A stretch of 22,023 nucleotides of DNA from Saccoglossus kowalevskii (taxonomy: Eukaryota > Hemichordata > Enteropneusta > Harrimaniidae), in assembly GCF_000003605.2 (NCBI RefSeq), contig NW_003123903.1, positions 42,611 to 64,633 on the forward strand, in the 5' to 3' direction. The translations under genes and the position numbers were made by a program. This document shows, piece by piece, positions 17,301 to 22,023 of the stretch. Within the stretch, counting starts at the first letter, position 1. Every line of letters begins with the position of its first letter. The notes beneath the pieces are model-generated. The model was not told the DNA's origin and ran no database searches. It was given only the letters and a program-made list of their open reading frames with translations.

Positions 17301-20216
17301 TACTAAATTTTCCATGATAATGTCATTTTCAGTAAGAGGTGGTAAAAATTTTAGAAGAAAAAAAAAACAAAACACATTTTTACTGGATTTTGTTTGGATT
17401 TTATTCGATCAGATTTTGGAGCAAAAAAAGTATTTTACATGTACAATGATTGGATTATTAAGCTAAAAATATGTATTAAGGGAAGGGCCAAATATTGAGG
17501 GTGGGGGAGGGTAACTCTATGTGAGATACAGTGCATAGGAAGCATTCCTAATTCATCTGTATATTTGAAATCCTATTTTCTCCATATTAAACATAGTTGA
17601 ACTCTAGTGACCTTGCCCTTTGTTATATAATATTATTCCCTTTATCATAGTTTGATTCAATATGAATATGCATGGTCATAATTAATTTTGAATACAAACA
17701 AGTTTTGGGGTTGAAACAACAGTGGGGAATCAGTCTACTGAATGTCCTTGATGGATATAAATATCTCACAAAAACATTGGTGCCTAATTTGTTTAATTAT
17801 TTTAAGGGACATAATTTCCAGCTTTATTCAAAGTAATTCAGATATTTTAGTATAAAAAACAAATGCCTCATCTCAGAAAAAAAAGTGCTGCATTTAGACG
17901 CGAATAGATTCATAAAACATGCAAGAAAACAGAAAATCTTATTTTGTACAGGTGTCTGTCAAAAATAATAGTATTATAAAAGCTCTATCATTCTGTTCTA
18001 ATAGCTGAAACAAATTCCTGTGAATTTTCATTTGGCAAATGAACTGTTTGTCAAATTACAGAATACATATTTTTTAGTACAATTTTCTTTTCAAAATGTG
18101 GATGCAACGTTTGTATTTTTATGTATTGTTTTTGATTTGATAACTTTGATATTTCCACTGAGATCAGTGACCTTTGAATGTGTATCACCAGTGATCAGTC
18201 AAGTAGAAACAGTCAAAATATTTTATCAGATTTTCTCAATTTTTGCATGATATTTTCATACAGGACATCTGTTGTTTAAACTCAGGGAAGACTTTATACT
18301 GATGAAATAGGTGACCAAGTTTGATGAAGGTTGGAATAGAATTAGTAAAGTTATTGTGCACACAATAACAATTATTAACGACGATGACAACGACAACGCC
18401 AGACAGAAATTTTTCCCTTTATATACCTTGCCCTTCCATCTTTGATAGTTTTTCTCTTAGAAGACATACATATGTACGACTTTCCCGCTGATGAAGAGAT
18501 TTTTTTTTCATGACATTGTACGGTACTTGTTTGCAGTTATATTTTTTTAATTTCAACTTAAATATACTGGTATGGGTAATTATCAAATAATAGACCTATA
18601 TAAGAGAAAAACAATGGCAATAACAATAACCATAGCAACCAATACACCACTCTCACTTAATTAACATTGCTGACATGGCAATGATTAGACAAAATATGAA
18701 TAAAAAAAAAATTATTAAGCAACAATCACATTCCCCATCCTGGAACTAAGACACTTTCAAATATTAAGATGTTTTTTTTAACACAGCTTAATCCCTGGTA
18801 TATATCCTTTATATACAAATTAAACTCGTCAAGTTCAAAACCTGGTCATCAAGGCAGTGATTCAAAATATTCTGTAATCTATCTGTGGACATGAACTTGT
18901 TAGATATCAAGTCACTGATTAAAACCTCAAGGTCACACATGGTCACATAAAATGGTCAAGACACTGCCAAGATTACCTATCATATACATTTCCCATAGAG
19001 TAATAAACTTGTATATATCTGTGAATTCTATAGATACACAATGGGTATGTACAGTTGCACATAATTCTCCAGACAAAATCACAAATCACATTTTTTTTTA
19101 AGCACTGTTAACAAACAGAAATTACTCAACTGTGATTACTGCATACGGTACTCTAATATCAGGAAATTTCATTTTTTAAATGTTAAAGTATGCACATAAA
19201 ATAGTAATATTGGATTTATAATAAAATTGAAGTTAAACATCTATGATGATGTGATTGTGTCGAGTATTCACCATCTACATAACCACTCCTAGCATCGATT
19301 CATAGTAATAACAACCTTAATCTGACGACTGTGAAATACTTAATTTTAGCTAGAATCAATTTTCACTGATATTTTTAGGTGTTTTGTATGGAATTTATTT
19401 TCACTGATTTTTGGCGAGTTGAATGTAAAATATAGGAAAAATAGTATATTTGCTGGATTTTATTTTCACTGAATCATTACTTCAGCGAAAATAGCGAAGA
19501 TTAATTCCAAGTGAAAATAAAGTATTTTACAGTAATTAAAGTGCTACCCTATTCCAGTCTGTACAATTAGAAGTGTCTTATAAGAGTGAAATTTCTCATA
19601 TTAGTTATGTTTAAAAAATATTATTAAATTTTGTTTTGAGTAAATTAAATGAGCAAATTTTTTCATCAAATTTCATACATTTATCCACAGATATATGTGA
19701 TTCTTAAACAACCTATTATCTTGATTTCGACTGGAAAAATATGGAGATTTATGATTTCCTGTACACACATTATATCAACACGTTTCCTGTCCTGGAATTG
19801 ACATTTTGTAACCACCTATTAAAAGAGGCGCAGCGTCTGACCCACATTTAAACAGGGGACACAAGAAAACACAAGATATAAATGTCAGTGTTGCATGTCA
19901 GTCCACTGAAAGGTAGTTTTTTTTCAGAGAATAATGCTGCAATTATGTTCAGCGGTATGTGATCTGCAATGAAGCATGAACGCAGCAAAGCTGACTGTGT
20001 TGACGCACCGCTGGTGTTTTACATGCATACAATTGGATTTGAGAATAAAAGCAGGTCCCTTCAGAAGCTATGTACATATGTATATACATAACACACACAG
20101 CCAGACAAAAATAAAACAACAACTGACCGAAACGTTGGCTTCCGAACTTCAGGAATGGGAATGCTTGCTCCCCTTCTCGGCGACGATGACATCACGACTG
20201 GACGAGCCAAATCCAT
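5093..20216 (-). CDS. PDE4: PDE4-family cAMP-specific 3',5'-cyclic phosphodiesterase, long isoform, 13-exon gene model
   Basis: Hydrolyses cAMP to 5'-AMP and so ends PKA/Epac signalling; PDE4 enzymes are cytosolic or scaffold-anchored. Thirteen minus-strand exons with AG acceptors and GT donors join in one frame: 20216-20128, 15754-15572, 15129-15028, 12668-12506, 11912-11819, 11565-11366, 11090-10992, 10412-10034 (N gap inside), 9718-9619, 9193-9039, 8603-8481, 6310-6128, 5383-5093. With a 165-nt gap exon the model gives 648 residues. Order of parts: variable N-terminus 1-30, UCR1 about 31-124, linker 125-145, UCR2 about 146-225, catalytic domain about 278-595, short acidic tail to 648. Diagnostic motifs: RRESF (PKA site), HDVHHPG, MVHCADL, VEKSQ/VGFID, KFQF. 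Presence of both UCRs makes this a long form; further first exons may lie beyond 22023. Assignment to the family is secure; the first exon is less so. PDE4 is the vertebrate name; the fly orthologue is dunce. Confidence 0.93.
5384..6127 (-). other. PDE4: PDE4 intron between the last two coding exons
   Basis: 744 nt, donor gtattg, acceptor cacttag, phase 0. No further feature recognised. Confidence 0.9.
6128..6310 (-). CDS. PDE4: PDE4 exon: catalytic domain with metal-binding Asp and invariant Gln
   Basis: 183 nt, acceptor ttaataaag, donor CAG/gtattg. Begins [20 protein letters not shown], continues [20 protein letters not shown], and ends [16 protein letters not shown]. The Asp of HCAD (about 501) is the last metal ligand. 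The final Gln (about 552) is the purine-selective glutamine that binds the adenine ring, and it sits right at the exon junction. HCADLG replaces the usual HCADLS. Confidence 0.96.
6311..8480 (-). other. PDE4: PDE4 intron, about 2.2 kb
   Basis: Phase 0 intron, donor gtaatg, acceptor ataaag. Plus-strand open frames at 7263-7475 and 7484-7768 are T-rich and hydrophobic by composition only. A direct pair of TGGTAACCAC lies at 7861-7870 and 7878-7887. A C-rich tract lies near 8290. Confidence 0.9.
8481..8603 (-). CDS. PDE4: PDE4 exon: catalytic domain with ERK kinase-interaction motif
   Basis: 123 nt, acceptor tttttcatag, donor CAG/gtaatg. Encodes [20 protein letters not shown] then [20 protein letters not shown] and Q. 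The VETKKVxxSGxLLL segment is the kinase-interaction motif used by ERK on vertebrate PDE4 enzymes, and it is well kept here. Confidence 0.96.
8604..9038 (-). other. PDE4: PDE4 intron
   Basis: Phase 0 intron, donor gtgagt, acceptor ttcatag. Nothing else recognised. Confidence 0.9.
9039..9193 (-). CDS. PDE4: PDE4 exon: catalytic domain core
   Basis: 155 nt, acceptor ttggtctag, donor ATG/gtgagt. AT completes Asp, then [40 protein letters not shown] and [22 protein letters not shown] is among the most conserved stretches in PDE4 and contributes to the active-site wall. Confidence 0.96.
9194..9618 (-). other. PDE4: PDE4 intron
   Basis: Splits an Asp codon G/AT; donor gtatgt, acceptor ggtctag. 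Nothing else recognised. Confidence 0.9.
9619..9718 (-). CDS. PDE4: PDE4 exon: HD metal-binding motif (HDVHH variant)
   Basis: 100 nt, acceptor tcactgcag, donor ACAG/gtatgt. Encodes [19 protein letters not shown] then [14 protein letters not shown] plus a split Asp codon. His383-Asp384 of the model are the metal ligands of the class I PDE signature. The position two after Asp384 is His (CAC), whereas Asp is usual (HDVDHPG). The PROSITE-style signature H-D-x-x-H-x-G still fits. Confidence 0.95.
9719..10033 (-). other. PDE4: PDE4 intron
   Basis: Phase 0 intron, donor gtacgt, acceptor cactgcag. Nothing else recognised. Confidence 0.88.
10034..10412 (-). CDS. PDE4: PDE4 exon interrupted by assembly gap (metal-binding His segment missing)
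   Basis: The 5' part (10412-10321, acceptor ccacacag) encodes [20 protein letters not shown] then [10 protein letters not shown] and two bases of a likely Pro codon. The 3' part (10054-10034) encodes LSAAALE before the donor GAG/gtacgt. The usual PDE4 exon here is 165 nt, so about 52 nt are lost in the N run, including the segment that normally carries the catalytic acid His and the first metal-binding His. The N run is 266 long, so either its length is a placeholder or an extra intron lies inside it. Confidence 0.85.
10055..10320. other. Assembly gap (266 N) inside a PDE4 exon
   Basis: Undetermined bases. Only about 52 nt of coding sequence are expected to be missing here. Confidence 1.
10457..10490 (+). 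repeat. Truncated 3' end of a hairpin-tailed repeat
   Basis: AGCTCA (10457-10462) pairs with TGAGCT (10480-10485) and is followed directly by AAAAA, the same end structure as in the fuller copies at 10865 and 14989. Little body sequence is recognisable, so this may be a 5'-truncated copy. Confidence 0.4.
10560..10865 (+). mobile_element. Interspersed retroposon-like repeat, copy A
   Basis: Shares long stretches with 14530-14989 in the same orientation: TCTACCCAAGGTACATATAC, ACCAAGTATCAAAG, GGACAATCACTCATATGATA. It contains a partly repeated internal module (TGAAGATATCAT at about 10567 and again at about 10673). It ends with a 9-bp stem (10830-10838 with 10852-10860, 13-nt loop) and an A run. 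No protein is encoded. The GAGCTAAAAA end resembles repeats I associate with bivalve genomes. Non-autonomous SINE-like mobility is an inference. Confidence 0.65.
10992..11090 (-). CDS. PDE4: PDE4 exon: start of catalytic domain
   Basis: 99 nt, acceptor tgttttcag, donor AAA/gtaagt. Encodes [18 protein letters not shown] then [15 protein letters not shown], the N-terminal helices of the catalytic domain. Phase 0 at both ends. A longer open frame over 10578-11177 is this exon plus intron read-through. Confidence 0.95.
11091..11365 (-). other. PDE4: PDE4 intron
   Basis: Phase 0 intron, donor gtaaat, acceptor ttttcag. Nothing else recognised. Confidence 0.9.
11366..11565 (-). CDS. PDE4: PDE4 exon: end of UCR2 and second linker
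   Basis: 200 nt, acceptor tttctctcag, donor AAG/gtaaat. The first two bases AT complete Asp, giving [17 protein letters not shown] proline- and basic-rich linker follows ([28 protein letters not shown]), then [23 protein letters not shown] and PRFGVE are recognisable PDE4/dunce landmarks just before the catalytic domain. Confidence 0.94.
11566..11818 (-). other. PDE4: PDE4 intron
   Basis: Splits an Asp codon G/AT; donor gtaagt, acceptor ctctcag. Nothing else recognised. Confidence 0.9.
11819..11912 (-). CDS. PDE4: PDE4 exon: UCR2 regulatory helix
   Basis: 94 nt, acceptor tttcacag, donor TTAG/gtaagt. Encodes [20 protein letters not shown] then [11 protein letters not shown], with the last base G starting an Asp codon. 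This helix caps the catalytic pocket. Position 204 of the model is Phe (TTC); from memory this is Tyr in fly and most vertebrate PDE4 proteins and Phe in primate PDE4D. Confidence 0.96.
11913..12505 (-). other. PDE4: PDE4 intron
   Basis: Phase 0 intron, donor gtaagt, acceptor tttcacag. A 70-codon open frame at 12485-12273 is chance. Confidence 0.9.
12506..12668 (-). CDS. PDE4: PDE4 exon: linker and first half of UCR2
   Basis: 163 nt, acceptor ttttaacag, donor AAA/gtaagt. Completes the Lys codon (AA+A), then [20 protein letters not shown] and the strongly conserved [20 protein letters not shown] followed by VSDLASSK. This is UCR2, the helix-rich segment that folds over the active site. The linker before it is unlike vertebrate sequence, as expected for this variable stretch. 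Confidence 0.95.
13574..13606 (-). CDS. Possible 33-nt cassette microexon in the PDE4 UCR1/UCR2 linker
   Basis: A stretch flanked by an acceptor (tgttctgtag) and a donor (GAG/gtaatg) on the gene strand. It is open and has the exact phase of the host intron: AA+A gives Lys, then [10 protein letters not shown], then AG+A gives Arg before KSTG. Inclusion adds 11 residues in frame and creates KRVSV, a basic-basic-X-Ser PKA-like site. Small exons occur in this linker in vertebrate PDE4 genes (from memory). A match this short can arise by chance in a 2.4 kb intron, so this is a candidate only. Confidence 0.28.
14530..14989 (+). mobile_element. Interspersed retroposon-like repeat, copy B
   Basis: Modular repeat in which a unit of about 150 bp recurs: ATTGAAGATA at 14542, ATTGAAAATA at 14691, ATTAAAGATA at 14843. 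Each is followed by a GGTCTACC- or GGTCAACC-type box and by ATATCAAAG or AGTATCAAAG. The 3' end has a stem (14951-14959 with 14973-14981, 13-nt loop) and an A8 tail. Same family and orientation as 10560-10865. Boundaries are approximate and no target-site duplication was identified. Confidence 0.65.
15028..15129 (-). CDS. PDE4: PDE4 exon: rest of UCR1
   Basis: 102 nt. The acceptor (gttgcag) restores the split Ser codon TC+A. Encodes [20 protein letters not shown] then [13 protein letters not shown], the conserved UCR1 core, and ends with two bases AA before gtaagta. UCR1 pairs with UCR2 to form the regulatory module. The AA overhang needs a following exon that starts with a third codon base; exon 12668 does (A). 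Confidence 0.94.
15130..15571 (-). other. PDE4: PDE4 intron within UCR1
   Basis: Splits a Ser codon TC/A; donor gtaagt, acceptor gttgcag. Nothing else recognised. Confidence 0.9.
15572..15754 (-). CDS. PDE4: PDE4 exon: start of UCR1 with PKA phosphorylation site
   Basis: 183 nt, acceptor tattttag, donor TC/gtaagt. Begins FDVENGG, continues with [19 protein letters not shown], then [19 protein letters not shown] and [11 protein letters not shown]. This is the first exon shared by all long PDE4 isoforms. RRES (Ser about 65 of the model) is the PKA site whose phosphorylation activates long PDE4 forms by loosening UCR1/UCR2 autoinhibition. An open frame on the opposite strand over the same bases is only its antisense. 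Confidence 0.95.
16943..16977. repeat. (TAAAA)n microsatellite
   Basis: About seven copies of a 5-bp A-rich unit in tandem. Confidence 0.95.
18305..18410 (+). repeat. Fragment of an interspersed repeat
   Basis: GTGACCAAGTTTGATGAAGG followed by TTGGAATAGAATTAGTAAAG and an ACGACGATGACAACGACAAC tract. The layout (an ACCAAGTxTxAxxxAA box, then a GACGA-rich tract) is like the end of the modular repeats at 10740 and 14880, but the sequence differs, so it may be a related family. Confidence 0.35.
19328..19533. mobile_element. MITE-like element with imperfect terminal inverted repeats
   Basis: The left end starts ACTGTGAAATACTTAATTTT. The reverse complement of the right end starts ACTGTAAAATACTTTATTTT. 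Similarity continues for about 35 bp. The interior repeats TTTTCACTGA several times, and GTGAAAATAA occurs inverted. No coding capacity. Length is about 206 bp; target-site duplications were not clear. Confidence 0.55.
20128..20216 (-). CDS. PDE4: Candidate isoform-specific first coding exon of PDE4
   Basis: Encodes 29 residues starting [18 protein letters not shown] and ending VRKPTF, then two bases CG before a GTCAGT donor. UCR1 exon 15754 begins with T as third base of a split codon, so the join gives CGT (Arg) followed by FDVENGG. This reproduces the split codon and the R-FDVENG junction I remember from vertebrate long PDE4 forms. An in-frame TAA lies 13 codons upstream of the ATG, so the ATG is a plausible start. 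The start context is modest (G at +4, C at -3). RRGAS is a possible basophilic kinase site. N-terminal PDE4 exons are isoform-specific and poorly conserved, so homology cannot prove it; the support is the open frame, donor, phase and upstream stop. Confidence 0.6.
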
Positions 20217-21834
20217 GAGTTCATAAATACAATATATTTCAGTCAGTGTTGTGAATTAACCTCAAGAGAGCTTGATTAAAAAGCCATCATGTGTACGTAC
20301 AGCAAAGACCTTTGCCCAGCTGGCGAATACTCATGACACAGTGGGCTGAGATGCATATGTAATATGCTCGGAGAAGCAATGAATGACCTCATCTGCCAAC
20401 TCAGTGCAGTTGTCATGGCAACTGTTTGAAATTAAATTCCACAGTTCTCCCACAATTGGCTATGTGTTTACATACATTAAAGGTCTATGTAGGCTGAGTT
20501 CATGGAGCTACGAACTTAATATTACTTCATACAACGTTTATTTTTTTTTCAAAATAGCCAATTGCAATATCCTGTTGAAGCATGCAACCATAGTGTACAC
20601 TTTATTAAGGATTCCATGTAGAGTCATGTCTATTACAATTTTCTATTAGTTTATACACATGTATCCCTTTTTGACCAAAATTGTGCACCTTTATAAGTAT
20701 TAATAATCCTTCTTTAATTTTGAGCCACATGGATCGAATTTCCCAATGGCTACAGGTTTGAATTACAATGTTTAAACAAATGAAAGAAAATTACGCATTT
20801 TTTGAGTGTGAAAAAAGCAATTTAGAGTTCAAAGGTTAATGAACATAATCTACAGGTGATATATAAAAATATCCATTATGAATATTTATTTATCCTCAGA
20901 GATTTTTTTTACATATAGAAAAAAAAAAGAAATTTTCACTACATTAATTTGATAAGTATTGGTTATGGAAATTAGCAAAATGATGGTAACTTGTGATAAA
21001 TAGGCAAATTATAAAGCACTACAGTTTTCACATAATATTCAAATTAATATTCCATGCATTGTATATTCACCTAGCTCATTATCGAAGGGTTCACGTCCAT
21101 AACGCTTACTCAATATCGGTCACCGCCATGCGATGTTATCGTAATATACTATGCCCAGTGAAGGATTGTGAGATGTTACTACGGCAAATACAAATTGTAA
21201 TATGGTTTCCGCGTCATAATCTGACTGGTGTAAATTACCGGAACGGTCATTTTATGGGTTACCGACAACCGAACAGTTGATAACTTTAATGATAAGCAAC
21301 ATAATTCATCACCGTAAAAATGACCACAAGAAGAATTATGGGTATTGATCAAAGATTAAAACATAGATGTTATTCAGAAATATTAAAATTTGCATATTTT
21401 CCAATACATTGAAATATTATTTTTTTGATTTTGGTTGTACTCCCATCAAAATAATAGGAATTGGCATTGGCAGACCATCTTGATAACATTTTCAAACTTT
21501 CAAAAGAGAATATCTGGATCAATCTTTTCCATTAATAGTTTTAAAAATTATCTGGATTCCCCGAGGAACATCTTGAACACATTTGCCTCCAAGCGATAAT
21601 TGTTATGTCGTGAAAGAAAGACCCCTTCAAAATCTCCTCTGACGTTGACTACCTGATTCTATTATAGTACCTGCTGCCTTATTTGGTGCAAGTCAATGCA
21701 TGGTAACCATGACAACTAACAAACTTTCTGACATCAGCAATGGTTAAAGCTATATATAGTATCATGTTGTTTTCTTTGAATGATGTTTTTGAATGAAACC
21801 TATTTTTTTTATCTTGATGAAAAAACGCTGTTAC
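20217..21834. other. Upstream region of the candidate first exon; no gene seen
   Basis: The part nearest 20217 would be 5' UTR and promoter if the first exon is real. No clear TATA box. X-box-like palindromes lie at 20409-20422 and 21703-21716. Open frames here show no recognisable motif. Confidence 0.4.
20409..20422 (-). promoter_or_regulatory. X-box-like palindrome upstream of candidate PDE4 first exon
   Basis: On the gene strand this reads GTTGCCATGACAAC, one base from a perfect RFX X-box, about 190 bp upstream of the candidate ATG. The position would suit a promoter element. The same 14-mer downstream of the gene (4646) weakens this reading. Confidence 0.3.
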
Positions 21835-22023
21835 CTTAATAGAACCACAATACCATATTTCCTCTATTAGAAGCACACCTCCAATAGAAGCACATGGATA
21901 GATTACCATATTTCCTCTATTAGAAGCACACTTCCAATAGAACAACATGAATAGATTACCATATTCCCTCTATTAGAAGCCCACCTCCAATAGAACAACA
22001 TGGATATATTACAATACTTCCTT
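21835..22023. repeat. 53-bp tandem repeat running off the right edge
   Basis: TACCATATTTCCTCTATTAG starts at 21851 and recurs at 21904 and 21957 (TACCATATTCCC), with a diverged fourth start at 22010: a constant 53-bp step. Each unit carries TATTAGAAGC and a nearby CCAATAGAA. Confidence 0.92.

Larger units (their letters stand above)
15755..20127 (-). other. PDE4: Long intron upstream of UCR1 (4.4 kb)
   Basis: Runs from the candidate first exon (donor gtcagt) to the UCR1 acceptor (tattttag). Holds an A15 run near 15830, a (TAAAA)n microsatellite, repeat fragments at 18305-18410 and 18835-18990, and the MITE-like element at 19328-19533. The 92-codon open frame at 17100-16822 was inspected and shows no PDE4-compatible donor. 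Confidence 0.6.

Noticed and set aside
19976-20218. Plus-strand 80-codon open frame
   Set aside because: Antisense to the candidate PDE4 first exon and without recognisable motifs.

Overview
The window looks like AT-rich nuclear DNA from an invertebrate animal. Its one recognisable gene, on the minus strand, is a PDE4-type (dunce-type) cAMP-specific phosphodiesterase split into many small exons. The introns and flanks carry interspersed repeats ending in a hairpin plus GAGCTAAAAA, which I associate from memory with mollusc genomes, especially bivalves. A mollusc or other lophotrochozoan is my best guess, but it is an inference.

Layout, read in gene order from high to low coordinate. 20216-20128 is a probable isoform-specific first coding exon. 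A 4.4 kb intron follows. UCR1 is encoded at 15754-15572 and 15129-15028, the UCR1/UCR2 linker and UCR2 at 12668-12506, 11912-11819 and the start of 11565-11366, and the catalytic domain from 11090 down to 5383. The last coding exon (5383-5093) carries the end of the catalytic domain, the C-terminal tail and the stop codon. All visible splice junctions are AG/GT and phase-compatible. If the gap-split exon has its usual 165 nt, the 13 exons add up to 648 codons plus a stop. A 266-base run of N (10055-10320) removes the middle of the exon that should hold the first catalytic histidines.

The encoded enzyme should hydrolyse cAMP and be switched by phosphorylation. The PKA site RRES in UCR1, the kinase-interaction and FQF docking segments for ERK, and an SPSP phosphosite are all visible. 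Two residues stand out: HDVHH in place of the usual HDVDH in the metal-binding segment, and Phe in place of Tyr at the UCR2 position known to gate inhibitor binding in mammalian PDE4D.

Outside the gene there are four repeat landscapes: a 24-bp minisatellite (about 1516-2790), an array of the palindrome ATGAATATTCAT (about 3490-3870), modular retroposon-like repeats with a conserved 3' hairpin (near 10457, 10560-10865 and 14530-14989), and a 53-bp tandem array running off the right end. A MITE-like element sits at 19328-19533. No second gene, tRNA, rRNA or CRISPR array is supported.
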